Shown here: positions 27,379 to 36,409 of the stretch, piece by piece
How the letters are laid out: every line of letters starts with the position of its first letter
Numbering within the stretch: the stretch's first letter is position 1
NCBI GenBank assembly: GCA_964588695.1
Contig: CAZPQK010000007.1
Location: 1-64,000 of the forward strand
DNA: 64,000 nucleotides
From: CAZPQK01 sp964588695
Lineage (GTDB): Bacteria; Krumholzibacteriota; Krumholzibacteriia; WVZY01; JAKEHA01
Direction of reading: 5' to 3'
Notes under the pieces: generated by a model
What the model saw: the letters and a program-made list of their open reading frames with translations, nothing else
Databases searched by the model: none
What the model was told of the DNA's origin: nothing
Translations under genes and position numbers: made by a program

Positions 27379-28269
27379 TCAACGCACGCACCAGTACCTT
27401 ACCTCCTGGGCGTCTAAAAAAGACTCGGCATCGGCGCCGTGAAGCATCGCCAACGTGGACATGATACCCGCATCGAGGCAGCGATCGGCAACCACCGTCA
27501 CCGACCGCGGCGCTTCCTTCACCGGCCACCCCGTTCGTGGATCGAGAATATGCGACAGTCTGCGACCGTTGTGCATCACGTAGCGACGTGCGTCGCCACT
27601 GGTCGCTACCCCGCCGCTGCGGATATCAACCGACAGCAGCGCTTCGTGCTCCAGGCCCGGTCGTTCGATTCCCACCTGCCACGCACGGCCATCACGGCGA
27701 ACCCCGGTCGCGCGCAGGTCTCCCCCAAAGTTTACTACCACCGATGCTTCCGCCGCGGCTTCGCGGGCTCGGGCCGCCGCGGTGTCGACCGCGTACTCCT
27801 TACCAATCCCCCCCAGGTCGATCTCCATTCCCACGGGAAGTGTCAGGTGCGGAGGACTCCAGCGCGCGGCGCCCCACCCCACTAGCGACAGCGCGTCTTC
27901 TACTTGCGACGGGGTCGGCGCCGACGACCGACCGTCAAAACGCCACACCTGACGCAACCCACCGGAAGTAATGTCAAAGCGACCTTCGCTTAAGTGGTAA
28001 CAGGTATCGGCAAAGTCGATCAGTCCGGCCAACTCTTCATCGACAACTACCGGACGGCCGTTGGCATTATTGATTGCGTGAATAAGGTTGTCGTTGCGAT
28101 AGCGACTGAAGGCACGCTCAATACGCCAGGCTTCGGCACGCGCCGCGTCGAGGGCAGCGGCCGCGTGGGCATGTACGTCCGTATCAATCAACACTTCACA
28201 CGGGCTGGCCATAGCGGAAAACGTTCCCCGCCAGTAGGACTCCGAGCGTTCCAGTCTGGATTCGGTCAT
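27379..28269 (-). CDS. apbE: FAD:protein FMN transferase
   Basis: About 296 residues from ATG 28269; the frame continues to 28347, but that part overlaps the upstream hairpin and DUF3570 end. ApbE transfers FMN from FAD to Thr/Ser of exported proteins. Visible motifs: M-A-S-P-C-E-V near the N terminus, F-S-R-Y, F-D-I-T-S-G-G-L, D-L-G-G-I-G-K-E-Y-A-V-D, N-F-G-G-D, the T-S-G-D-A-R-R-Y block, H-I-L-D-P-R-T-G-W-P and a D-A-G-I-M-S-T-L metal site (usual form D-A-x-x-T-A). No signal peptide is seen, unlike many ApbE lipoproteins. It belongs to the tlpA-DUF4266-DUF3570-apbE group. Confidence 0.9.
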   Translation of the reverse strand: MTESRLERSESYWRGTFSAMASPCEVLIDTDVHAHAAAALDAARAEAWRIERAFSRYRNDNLIHAINNANGRPVVVDEELAGLIDFADTCYHLSEGRFDITSGGLRQVWRFDGRSSAPTPSQVEDALSLVGWGAARWSPPHLTLPVGMEIDLGGIGKEYAVDTAAARAREAAAEASVVVNFGGDLRATGVRRDGRAWQVGIERPGLEHEALLSVDIRSGGVATSGDARRYVMHNGRRLSHILDPRTGWPVKEAPRSVTVVADRCLDAGIMSTLAMLHGADAESFLDAQEVRYWCVR

Positions 28270-28278
28270 AGAACCAAA

Positions 28279-28300
28279 GGCCCTCCGCGAACGGAGGGCC
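28279..28300 (-). terminator. Hairpin between DUF3570 and apbE (weak terminator)
   Basis: Nine-base-pair stem GGCCCTCCG (28279-28287) / CGGAGGGCC (28292-28300). The loop is UUCG on the minus strand, followed by TTTGGTT. It lies seven bases after the DUF3570 stop. The short U run suggests partial termination or transcript protection rather than a full stop before apbE. Confidence 0.6.
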
Positions 28301-28306
28301 CTTTCA

Positions 28307-29581
28307 TTAACGAGAAAAGTTGTAGCCCAACTGCAAAATGAATGCATCCAGCGTTGGGAACAAGTCTTGAGTCGCCATCACCCCAAACGCCTCGGGAGGA
28401 CTGCTGTCCCCCATCTGCCGATAGTATCCCAGGCGAACGTTTACCTCTCGACCGTCGGCAAGTCGCTTGCCGTACTTGATCATTACCGAAGGTGCGTTGA
28501 ACTGCCCTAAACGAACGTCAGCCGACGCAAACCGCGGCAGCGGTTGGCCATCGACAACAAAATAAACAAAGTCGTCGGCGGCTGACTGAGCGTACCAGCG
28601 CACTGCAGGTTGTACATACTGGTCGCCACCAAGTTCCCAGTCGAACTTCGCCTCTGCGGTGTGCGAGTTTACGCCCCAATCGTCCCAAAGAAAACGATAG
28701 CTAAGCTCCACTACGTGCGACCCGAGCGCGCGTTTAACCAGGCCGTAGACACTCTGCTTTAGTCGTGTGTTGCGGCGACGCTCGTAGCGCGCGGTGAGGG
28801 GAAGGCCGGGCGTGGCGTCGCCGGGTGCTTGTACCACACTGACCAGTTTGTACGGGTCGTTTTGATAACCACTCGCCCGCGACGCCGAATAGTTACACCG
28901 CACGATGGTTTTTCGATCCAGCACCTGGGTGACGCCAAACACGGCGTCGCCCACCATTTTGTTTTCAGTAACGCTTTGTCGCGGCGCAGGCTGCCCCAAC
29001 GGTTGCATCTCGGCCCATTCCACGGGAACGCCGCCTTCGGGATTAATCCGATCGTAAGCAAACGCCGCGGCCGCCGATACAGTTGTGTTTCGTTTGTTGA
29101 AGTCCCTCGCGAATCGTCCGTTCGCACCCAGCGAAAGGTAGTCGTACTCGATTGAGACATTACTGCCCACGCCTACGGTGTTTCGCCGCCCCCAGGGACT
29201 CTCGTAGTCGACGGTGAGGGATGCGCGGTTGTCCTGAAACACGCGCTCCAGCGGCGTCTTACCGGCGGATACTTCGTAGTCCGCACGCCCCGACGGTCGC
29301 GTGAAGGTTTGCGCTTGCGTCGACCGCTGCGCGCCGATCGGCGTGGCACCAGTCATGATATCAACCTGCAGACCTAATGTGAACACACGGTCATCGCGCA
29401 AAAACCGGCGCATCTGGACGTTGAGTTCGTCCACCGTTACCCGGTCGGGTTCGGTGTAATGCAACACGGCGGTACTAATCTCGGTTGCATTGGCTGGCGC
29501 AATCGTTCCGACCACCGCGACCGCTGCGGTCGCGAGTCGGGCGCGGATCGATTTGTGTTTGGTTTCCGCGCCTAGTTGCAT
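28307..29581 (-). CDS. DUF3570 outer-membrane beta-barrel protein
   Basis: 424 residues. An N-terminal signal peptide (about 1-33, ending A-N-A) is followed by alternating amphipathic beta-strands to the end, with the closing Q-L-G-Y-N-F-S-R, whose penultimate aromatic-type ending suits outer-membrane insertion. Early motifs are Y-T-E-x-D-R-V and V-D-I-M-T-G-A-T-P-I-G-A, characteristic of DUF3570. The ATG lies within the last ten bases of the DUF4266 gene, so the pair is coupled. DUF3570, DUF4266, ApbE and a thioredoxin commonly occur together; their joint function is not established. Confidence 0.88.
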   Translation of the reverse strand: MQLGAETKHKSIRARLATAAVAVVGTIAPANATEISTAVLHYTEPDRVTVDELNVQMRRFLRDDRVFTLGLQVDIMTGATPIGAQRSTQAQTFTRPSGRADYEVSAGKTPLERVFQDNRASLTVDYESPWGRRNTVGVGSNVSIEYDYLSLGANGRFARDFNKRNTTVSAAAAFAYDRINPEGGVPVEWAEMQPLGQPAPRQSVTENKMVGDAVFGVTQVLDRKTIVRCNYSASRASGYQNDPYKLVSVVQAPGDATPGLPLTARYERRRNTRLKQSVYGLVKRALGSHVVELSYRFLWDDWGVNSHTAEAKFDWELGGDQYVQPAVRWYAQSAADDFVYFVVDGQPLPRFASADVRLGQFNAPSVMIKYGKRLADGREVNVRLGYYRQMGDSSPPEAFGVMATQDLFPTLDAFILQLGYNFSR

Positions 29582-29799
29582 CCGCAGCCCCCGCCGCCAA
29601 ACCCGCGTCCACCGCTGGACGCTTCTTTGCTAAAGAAAATGTGATCGTCGATTTTCAAATCCAACGCGTCCTTGGCCAACTGCATGTTGGGCTGAGCAAG
29701 GATGTCGCGCTCCCACGGTTCTACACCAATTCCCGCGCCGCAGCCGGTCAGGACCAGGGCCATCCCCACGAGCACCAATCCAATTGTCGTTCTCTTCAC
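29572..29799 (-). CDS. DUF4266 small lipoprotein with Gly-rich GGGGCGCN tail
   Basis: 75 residues from the GTG at 29799, chosen because GGAG lies nine bases upstream and a lipoprotein signal follows directly (V-L-V-G-M-A-L-V-L-T-G-C). The mature part has the DUF4266 core (E-P-W-E-R-D-I-L-A-Q-P-N-M) and H-I-F-F-S-K-E-A-S-S-G-G. It ends in a glycine-rich tail with two cysteines, G-G-G-G-C-G-C-N. The GTG overlaps the tlpA stop (GTGA). The C-G-C tail is an attractive substrate for the adjacent thioredoxin or a metal/flavin site, but that is inference. Confidence 0.85.
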   Translation of the reverse strand: MKRTTIGLVLVGMALVLTGCGAGIGVEPWERDILAQPNMQLAKDALDLKIDDHIFFSKEASSGGRGFGGGGCGCN

Positions 29800-30272
29800 G
29801 GGCTTGTCTCCTCTAGTGCGGATTGAATGAGAACTTCGAGCTCTGCGGCGTCCGACTCGCGGAAACCAACATGCGTGGTCAGCAAGCGCCCATCGCGACC
29901 GTAGATATAGGTGCTCGGCATTGCCGGAAGCGAATAGGTCCTGGCCCACTTTGCGTCGGTGTCATACCAGATGGTGAATCCCGGTTGATACTTTTCCAGA
30001 AAGGACCTGGCCACCTCGCGGTCGCGATCGACGCAAACGCCGATAACTTCGAGACCACTTTCTCGGTAGCGCTCGTACATACCGTTCCACCACGGAAAGG
30101 AGCGACGACACGGTCGGCACCATGACGCCCAGAAATCTAACACAACGACTTTGCCGCGCAGACTGTCGACCGCCACCACGGCGGGGTCGGGCACGACATC
30201 GGGTGGACTTGCAACGCTACCAGCAATGCTGACCACGGCAACGATAGCAATAATAAGGGCGAACAAACGCAT
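29796..30272 (-). CDS. TlpA-like periplasmic thioredoxin
   Basis: 158 residues. N-terminal hydrophobic signal or anchor (about 3-21), then a thioredoxin fold with the redox pair C52/C55 in W-A-S-W-C-R-P-C, and the cis-proline segment L-P-A-M-P-S-T-Y. It is expected to act as a periplasmic thiol-disulfide reductase. It heads the tlpA-DUF4266-DUF3570-apbE group with four-base and ten-base overlaps. No clear Shine-Dalgarno before ATG 30272; TAAACT six bases upstream could make the transcript leaderless. Confidence 0.88.
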   Translation of the reverse strand: MRLFALIIAIVAVVSIAGSVASPPDVVPDPAVVAVDSLRGKVVVLDFWASWCRPCRRSFPWWNGMYERYRESGLEVIGVCVDRDREVARSFLEKYQPGFTIWYDTDAKWARTYSLPAMPSTYIYGRDGRLLTTHVGFRESDAAELEVLIQSALEETSP

Positions 30273-30307
30273 TGTCCGAGTTTAGCGCGATGCGCGAATG
30301 TGGGTAA

Positions 30308-30340
30308 GAAAAAACCCCTGGGGGTTCCCAGGGGGTTTTA
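30308..30340 (-). terminator. Terminator of tRNA-Asp
   Basis: CCCCTGGG (30315-30322) pairs with CCCAGGGG (30327-30334) around a four-base loop. The minus strand continues with a T run (TTTTTTCTT). It starts immediately after the tRNA CCA end. Confidence 0.85.
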
Positions 30341-30417
<77 letters not shown>

Positions 30418-30459
30418 GCAAAGTGTCGCCAACGCGATGCGTTTTTGGCTAGAAACCGT

Positions 30460-30488
30460 ACTCTAGCACCGAGTTGCGGCGTCGTCAA
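30460..30488 (-). promoter_or_regulatory. Promoter of tRNA-Asp
   Basis: On the minus strand TTGACG (30483-30488), 17-base spacer, TAGAGT (30460-30465), about 43 bases before the tRNA 5' end. The -35 hexamer overlaps the nagZ stop codon. Confidence 0.6.
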
Positions 30489-32308
30489 TCCCCAATCCCG
30501 TCCTCTGGAAGCGGGTCGTAGGGATCCCCCGGAAGCAGGGTTGACAAGTCGTCGTCGGGCTTAAGGTCTCCGGTTAGCACCCTTACCACAGCCCGAGCCA
30601 CATGAACGGAAGCACCGGCGGTGACCAGCGTGGGAACGCCGTCGGGTATCCAATCCAAAATGGGCCAACCGGTCACAATAATGAGCGCGGGGTCGTGAAG
30701 ATCGGCGAGCCGTTGCAGCCCGGCCATGAACTCTTCATCGGGAACGCCACGCGCCGAAAACAAAAGCACCAAATCCTGGTCGGGCTCGAGTTCGAAACCA
30801 TCGCCACCCTGTCCACGCACGTAGCGACTGGCGTCAATCACCTTGGGCGCGGACCGTGCCACGTCGGGAACAAGATCGCCGTCGTCGTCGACCACAAACC
30901 GCACCACGGTGTCCGACCGACTGACATCCGGTAACGAAGCGACCAACTCGTTGGCCATGTCATCGACGTGTTGTCGCCCCAGGGTTTCACCTTGTGCGTA
31001 CACGACCGGCATCACCAGATACGCAACATCTGGCAGATCGAAGTTGGCCAGCTTGTCGGTCGCACGAATCGCCCGCTCAGCCACCTGGTCGTAGATTTTA
31101 GGAACAGACGGGTAGGCGTCGAAGGAAACCACCTTTCCTCCCACGCGCGGCCCTTCGTCAGACTTGGGCGCCAGGTTTTTGCGCAGGCTCGATACTCGTG
31201 CGGCGGAAGCGTCCAACAACGCCAGAAGATTTCGCAACGGTTCGCTATCTTCCGCCGCAGCGTTTAGCACTTCATCGCCGCGCTGCGCGCCCACCACCTT
31301 GTCGAGTGTCTTGATAATTGTATCCATCACATTAATGGACTGCACTTTGTCGTCGGCGGCGTCAAGACGAACCGTTTCGGGAATCGGGCGGGTGTGCAAC
31401 AGCAGGTCACTGCCGGCGAGCAGCGCTTGTTCGTACCCGCCAGCGAGATCACCAAACCGTGACCGCGCGTACCAACTCGCACCCGCCATTTCCAGAGCAT
31501 CAGTAATGGTTACTCCGTTAAACGCTAAACGGTCCCGTAGCTCGCCGTGCAGTAATCGTCGATCAAAGCTCGCCGGAATCAAAGTGTCTTTTTCGAAAGG
31601 ATAGGCAACGTGGGATGTCATAACCATCTCCACGCCTTGTTTAATAGCCGCTTGGAACGGAATAAGGTCTTCGTTGCGTAGTTCTTCGATCGACTTCAGT
31701 ACTTCTGGAAGTGTGTCGTGCGAATCTTCACGAGTCGCGCCGTGGCCGGGAAAGTGCTTTACGCAGCACACAACTCCCGCTCGCTTGAAACCATCGACAG
31801 TTGCGGAAACAAACTCGGCGACCTTAAGCGGATTGCGCCCGAAGGTTCGCAAGCCGGTCACCGGGCTTTGCAATCGAAAGAAGCAATCGGCAACCGGCGC
31901 CAGTACCGTGTTTACGCCAACTTTGCGCATGACCAGACCGGTTTCGTAAGCGACTTCACGTGCAAGCTCGACGTCGCCGGTGGCGGCGATCGCAAGCGCG
32001 GACGGCGGCACTCCGATGACGCGCCTTAAGGCGCTAACCACATCGCCCTCATGGTCCGCCATCACCAGCGGCGGAATGTCGTCGACCGAAAGAAGCTCTG
32101 TCGTCGCACCCACCAGGTCCACCACCTGAGTAACGCTGCGCACGTTACGGTCGAACAGGATTACTCCGGCAACGCGATGGAACTCCAGGTACTTGCGCTC
32201 GTGGGGCTGAAGTTCGTGGCCAGCCAGGCCAACTACTTTGTGGTGCTCCATCCGGCGAATCAGATGAAAACGAACGTCAGGAGTTACGATATCGTGATCG
32301 TCGGTCAT
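30485..32308 (-). CDS. nagZ: Glycoside hydrolase family 3 beta-N-acetylglucosaminidase (NagZ type)
   Basis: 607 residues. The N-terminal GH3 barrel carries the NagZ signature K-H-F-P-G-H-G with the catalytic histidine loop in D-S-H-D-T, and the nucleophile region I-T-D-A-L-E-M-A-G, whose aspartate is kept. A C-terminal alpha/beta domain (about 360-600) is present, as in longer Bacteroidota and Gram-positive NagZ enzymes. It removes GlcNAc from muropeptides or GlcNAc-anhMurNAc. No signal peptide is visible, so it is probably cytoplasmic. Last gene of the murQ-anmK operon, starting one base after the spoIID stop. Confidence 0.92.
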   Translation of the reverse strand: MTDDHDIVTPDVRFHLIRRMEHHKVVGLAGHELQPHERKYLEFHRVAGVILFDRNVRSVTQVVDLVGATTELLSVDDIPPLVMADHEGDVVSALRRVIGVPPSALAIAATGDVELAREVAYETGLVMRKVGVNTVLAPVADCFFRLQSPVTGLRTFGRNPLKVAEFVSATVDGFKRAGVVCCVKHFPGHGATREDSHDTLPEVLKSIEELRNEDLIPFQAAIKQGVEMVMTSHVAYPFEKDTLIPASFDRRLLHGELRDRLAFNGVTITDALEMAGASWYARSRFGDLAGGYEQALLAGSDLLLHTRPIPETVRLDAADDKVQSINVMDTIIKTLDKVVGAQRGDEVLNAAAEDSEPLRNLLALLDASAARVSSLRKNLAPKSDEGPRVGGKVVSFDAYPSVPKIYDQVAERAIRATDKLANFDLPDVAYLVMPVVYAQGETLGRQHVDDMANELVASLPDVSRSDTVVRFVVDDDGDLVPDVARSAPKVIDASRYVRGQGGDGFELEPDQDLVLLFSARGVPDEEFMAGLQRLADLHDPALIIVTGWPILDWIPDGVPTLVTAGASVHVARAVVRVLTGDLKPDDDLSTLLPGDPYDPLPEDGIGD

Positions 32309-32309
32309 G

Positions 32310-33551
32310 CTAATACTCTCGGTCGATGCTAACGCCTGGGTAGTAGTGTTCCAAAATCATCTCGGCTGTGAATCCACGACGGGCCATTTCCAGTGCGCCG
32401 TTCTGACACATCCCCACTCCGTGCCCATTGCCTCCCCCAACTATACTGATTGATGTTAGCACGCCGTCGCGATGTTTTAGCTCCAGGTCAAACAATGTAC
32501 TTGGCAGAATTCGACTGACAGAAGGCTCCGTCATTAGCACCCAGCGAATGCGATCGGCCCTGGCCACGAAGGTCTCCTTCGTCGTTACAATCTCCAGCGA
32601 CTCCACTCTTCCCGATGGAGATCTCCGGGTAATACGCAGATCCTTCAGTTGCCCCACACGGTCACGATCAACGCCGAGTTCATTGGGAAGGGTCTGACGC
32701 AGTGTTTGACCCAACTCCCTGCCGCTAAACGTAAACCGCCAACGGAATTTGTTAACGCCCGAGCACAACGTCGCGCCGCCGCCGACACGATCTCTAACCC
32801 CCGCCAGGTAGTTGGCGGGTTCGCGCTGCGGCCACATTCGTCGAATGTCAGAAGTGTGCCCACCGCAGGTCGCGCTGTAGTACGTACGCGCCAACTTTCC
32901 TCCTGCGGTTACCGTGCGCCCTCGAGTCTCGCGAACCGCTGCACTGGCCAACTTGTTTTCGCGGCTGACGCCACCGTAAACCTGATCCCGAACACCGGAA
33001 TACACATGAAAGGGCCGGCCTTCACGTTCCATCATGCGCGACAACGCGTAGGTACGAGCGGTAAGCGCCTGCACCTTCATCGCAGCAAATGCCTCGGCGC
33101 CGGGCGAACCGATTTCGTGCGGCAGCACGCCTTCGAGGTAGCGCTCCAACGGTAGTTGGTTAATCAGCAACACCTTCCCGCTGGGTCCGCGAACCGCGTT
33201 GAGTTGTCCCGCATACCGAACGCCATCAAGCTCGATAAACGCGTTGGTTCCCGGTCGAATCTGCAAGTCATCTTCGGCCACCGCCGACTGGCCATCGGCT
33301 CTTACTTCAATTGAGCCCCCGCGCCTTACCAGCGTAATCGCCGAGGATTCACCGACGCGTAACATCGTTTGGCCAGAGATTGTCGCGACCACGTACGGCC
33401 CGGTCACACGCACTGTCACCGGTGTGGGCGCATCGGCAAGCAACACCTTTATATCCGGAACACTTCCACCACCGCGTTCGCGCGACGATGACGAACATGA
33501 TGCCAGTGTCCCGACCAGAAGCAGACCAACCAACCATCGCAGCAAGATCAT
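32310..33551 (-). CDS. SpoIID/LytB-family lytic transglycosylase, lipoprotein
   Basis: 413 residues. Lipoprotein signal (L-L-L-V-G-T-L-A-S-C), then a SpoIID domain: L-E-R-Y-L-E-G-V-L-P-H-E-I-G with the catalytic glutamate, A-M-K-V-Q-A-L-T-A-R-T-Y-A, Y-Y-S-A-T-C-G-G-H-T and the final G-G-G-N-G-H-G-V-G-M-C-Q-N-G-A. SpoIID cleaves glycan strands to give anhydroMurNAc ends, the substrate that AnmK next to it uses. It overlaps anmK by four bases (ATGA). No sporulation gene is present, so its role here is wall turnover. Confidence 0.92.
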   Translation of the reverse strand: MILLRWLVGLLLVGTLASCSSSSRERGGGSVPDIKVLLADAPTPVTVRVTGPYVVATISGQTMLRVGESSAITLVRRGGSIEVRADGQSAVAEDDLQIRPGTNAFIELDGVRYAGQLNAVRGPSGKVLLINQLPLERYLEGVLPHEIGSPGAEAFAAMKVQALTARTYALSRMMEREGRPFHVYSGVRDQVYGGVSRENKLASAAVRETRGRTVTAGGKLARTYYSATCGGHTSDIRRMWPQREPANYLAGVRDRVGGGATLCSGVNKFRWRFTFSGRELGQTLRQTLPNELGVDRDRVGQLKDLRITRRSPSGRVESLEIVTTKETFVARADRIRWVLMTEPSVSRILPSTLFDLELKHRDGVLTSISIVGGGNGHGVGMCQNGALEMARRGFTAEMILEHYYPGVSIDREY

Positions 33552-34738
33552 CGCGCCCCTCCCAATGCAATCTGTCCTAAAATGATCTCCCTGCTTGCGC
33601 CGGTAGCACTTCGAATGACGTTGGGGCGTTCAAGTAGCGCGTCGCGAGCCAACAGAGCAAAGTCGATCGCCTCTTTGGCGTCAGCCGGAATACCCAAGTC
33701 GTCAATCGGACGCAGAGGTATCTCACCCAAGCGCTGGGCAATACCACTTACCATCAACGGATTGTGGCTTCCGCCACCGGTCAAATACACCGCTTCGAGC
33801 CCGTGACAGTGACGAGCCAATGCGTCGGTGAGGGTTCGCACCGTCAACTCCACGGCCGTGGCCAGAATATCAGCGCCGTTCATACCCAGTTGTTCGCCGC
33901 GATTCATGAGTTGCCACGCAAACGGCGCCCCAAACTCGCGATGTCCCGCAGACTTAGGCGGCACCAACTCAAAAAACGGATCCCGCAGCAACGTCTCCAG
34001 GAGCTCTTCGTTGGGCGTGCCTGCGCTAGCGGCCTGACCTTCGGCATCAAAGATACCCGCGTCGGGATGAAGCGCGCGATAGATCTGGTCCACTACCATG
34101 TTGCCCGGCCCGGTATCAAACGCGACAACATCGCTTCGACCGCAAGCCGCAGGTAGATAGGTGACATTTGCGATCCCGCCCACGTTAACAATCGCGCGGT
34201 TTTCGGTGTCGCTACGTCGAAGAACAAAATCAGCGTGAGGCGCTAACGGCGCACCCTGACCTCCAAGCGCAAGGTCGGCGCCGCGAAAATCACCGACGGT
34301 GGTGACACCGGTCAGAGCCGCGATCATCCCGGGCGGCCCCAGCTGCAACGTTCCGGCGATCGTCTCTTCGCCAAACCCACCGGCAGGTGCATGGGCCACT
34401 GTCTGCCCGTGCGAGCCAATAAAGTCGACGCTGGCGGCGTCAATGCTTGCGCCTCGACAGACCTGATGAAACGCGTTCGCAAACGCCACGGCGACCGATG
34501 TGTGAAGCCGGGCGATCTGCTCGGTCGTGACACGTTCGCCGGTAGCGACCTCAAACAAGTGCTGATGCAAGTCATCGGGGTAGGCAAAGGTTTGCGCTGC
34601 AAGAATATCGATCTCGGGATGGTGCTCGGCTGCGGTGATGCGCAGCAAGACGGCATCGACTCCGTCCATGGAAGTCCCCGACATTAAACCGACACATGTG
34701 AAGGCGCTTTGCCGCGATAGCGTACTTAGAACTGTCAT
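33548..34738 (-). CDS. anmK: Anhydro-N-acetylmuramic acid kinase
   Basis: 396 residues. It opens and phosphorylates 1,6-anhydroMurNAc to MurNAc-6-phosphate. Signature G-L-M-S-G-T-S-M-D-G-V-D near the N terminus, then G-S-H-G-Q-T, V-G-D-F-R-G-A-D-L-A-L-G-G-Q-G-A-P, F-D-T-G-P-G-N-M and T-G-G-G-S-H-N. All ATPase-fold motifs are present. Starts one base after the upstream permease stop. Product goes to MurQ, the first gene of the operon. Confidence 0.95.
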   Translation of the reverse strand: MTVLSTLSRQSAFTCVGLMSGTSMDGVDAVLLRITAAEHHPEIDILAAQTFAYPDDLHQHLFEVATGERVTTEQIARLHTSVAVAFANAFHQVCRGASIDAASVDFIGSHGQTVAHAPAGGFGEETIAGTLQLGPPGMIAALTGVTTVGDFRGADLALGGQGAPLAPHADFVLRRSDTENRAIVNVGGIANVTYLPAACGRSDVVAFDTGPGNMVVDQIYRALHPDAGIFDAEGQAASAGTPNEELLETLLRDPFFELVPPKSAGHREFGAPFAWQLMNRGEQLGMNGADILATAVELTVRTLTDALARHCHGLEAVYLTGGGSHNPLMVSGIAQRLGEIPLRPIDDLGIPADAKEAIDFALLARDALLERPNVIRSATGASREIILGQIALGGAR

Positions 34739-34739
34739 A

Positions 34740-35525
34740 CTAGCGAGAAATACCTGCGGTTAGTCCCTGGATGATTTGACGTTGAAAAATAAGGTAAGCA
34801 GCCACAACCGGAACGGCAGAAATCACTGCTGCCGCCATCAAATGTCCCCAGTCGATACTATAAGCCCCCTGCGACAATAGCGCCACACCCACCGGCAGCG
34901 TGCGCATGGACGTACTATTGGTGAGGATGAAGGGAAAAAGAAACGAGTTCCAATTGACCAGACAGGTGTGGATTGCCACAACTGCCAGAACCGGGCGCAG
35001 CATGGGCATAACGACGCGAAACAGTATGGTAAACTCGCCGGCCCCGTCAAGCCGCGCCGCCTCTTCGCAGTCGGTTGGGATCGACTCGGTGTATTGTCGG
35101 ATAAGAAAAATGTTGAATGGATCCGCCAGAAAGGGAAGGGTGAGCGCCCAGTATGTATCGACCATTTGCAACTGCTGCATAAGAATGTAAAGCGGGACCA
35201 GGATCACCTGCTTGGGCAGCATAATGGTTGAGATGACCAGAAAGAAAAGCAGCTTGCCGCCGCGTATACGGTAACGAGCGAACGCGTAGCCAGCCATCGC
35301 ACAGGTCAAAATATTCCCGACCAGTACGACAATCACGACCAGAAGGCTGTTAATAAAGTATCTTCCGAATGGTCCGGAACCCAAAACATCCTGGTAAAAG
35401 CGGATGCCCAGCCCTTCGGGCGTCTTTAACGACAACGACACCATCCATGCAACCGGGTATGCCATCACCATCACCAGCGTAAGAATCGCTGCTCCCCGGA
35501 GCACACCCAACATCGTCGTTTTCAT
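34740..35525 (-). CDS. ABC sugar transporter permease (MalG type)
   Basis: 261 residues with six predicted membrane helices. The EAA loop is E-E-A-A-R-L-D-G-A-G, followed by P-M-L-R-P-V; the C terminus ends Q-G-L-T-A-G as in carbohydrate uptake CUT1 MalG-type subunits. It overlaps the other permease by four bases (ATGA). No ATPase gene is in the operon, so a shared MsmK-like ATPase elsewhere is expected. Confidence 0.92.
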   Translation of the reverse strand: MKTTMLGVLRGAAILTLVMVMAYPVAWMVSLSLKTPEGLGIRFYQDVLGSGPFGRYFINSLLVVIVVLVGNILTCAMAGYAFARYRIRGGKLLFFLVISTIMLPKQVILVPLYILMQQLQMVDTYWALTLPFLADPFNIFLIRQYTESIPTDCEEAARLDGAGEFTILFRVVMPMLRPVLAVVAIHTCLVNWNSFLFPFILTNSTSMRTLPVGVALLSQGAYSIDWGHLMAAAVISAVPVVAAYLIFQRQIIQGLTAGISR

Positions 35526-36409
35526 CGGGTCGCCGCTCCCTGGGTTGCAGGCCGGAGGCGCTTAATCGCTACCACCGAAAAAATCGCCGACAACACAAAA
35601 ACGGTGTACGCGATGACACTGGCGTAACCGTAATCCAAGCGACGAAACGCGGTCTCGTAGAGGTACATAACCAGAGTGTTAGTGCTGCCCAACGGTCCAC
35701 CCTGGGTCATCACGTAAACTTCCACAAATACCTGAAAACTGCGGATCGAGTTAATCACCAACACGAATGCGATTACCGGTCGCAACATGGGCATAGTGAT
35801 AAAGCGAAAGGTCGCCCAGGTCCCCGCGCCCTCAAGGGCGGCCGCTTCGTACAGGTCGTCGGGGATGGCGGTGAAGCCGGCGGCAAAAATGAGCGCGTAG
35901 TAACCCACCGCCGCCCACACATCCATCGCCATGATCGACGCCAGAGCCGTCGAAGGGTTGGTAAGCCAACCGACTGGCGGAATTCCCACTAAACTCAACA
36001 CGCCAGCCAGCGCGCCTCCGGGTGCGTAGAAGAGTTTAAACACCAGAGCGATTACCACCAGCGAAAGTATCGCGGGCAGAAAGATGATCGCTTCAACCGC
36101 GGTCTTTCCGCGAAAAGGAGCGCGCAACAATAATGCGATGCCCAGCGACAGCGCGGTTGTAACCGGCACCGTTCCTAGCACAAACAGCAGGGTATTTCGC
36201 AGTGCCCCGGCAAAAGTGTCGTCCGACAGAAGTCGACCAAAGTTTGTGGTTCCCACAAACTCCGTCGCGCCAACATTCAACGGGTTATAGGAGAGAAAGC
36301 TCAGTACAAAACTAAACAGGAAGGGAAAAACAAAGAAGACCGAATAGATCACAGCCCAGGGCAGAAGAAACCAAACCCAAGTGCGACGACTGGCGTTACT
36401 GGCGGCCAT
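35522..36409 (-). CDS. ABC sugar transporter permease (MalF/UgpA type)
   Basis: 295 residues, six membrane helices. EAA loop: Y-E-A-A-A-L-E-G-A-G then F-I-T-M-P-M-L-R-P; an N-terminal F-P-F-L-F-S segment is typical of CUT1 MalF-like subunits. It overlaps the binding-protein gene by 14 bases. Confidence 0.92.
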   Translation of the reverse strand: MAASNASRRTWVWFLLPWAVIYSVFFVFPFLFSFVLSFLSYNPLNVGATEFVGTTNFGRLLSDDTFAGALRNTLLFVLGTVPVTTALSLGIALLLRAPFRGKTAVEAIIFLPAILSLVVIALVFKLFYAPGGALAGVLSLVGIPPVGWLTNPSTALASIMAMDVWAAVGYYALIFAAGFTAIPDDLYEAAALEGAGTWATFRFITMPMLRPVIAFVLVINSIRSFQVFVEVYVMTQGGPLGSTNTLVMYLYETAFRRLDYGYASVIAYTVFVLSAIFSVVAIKRLRPATQGAATR

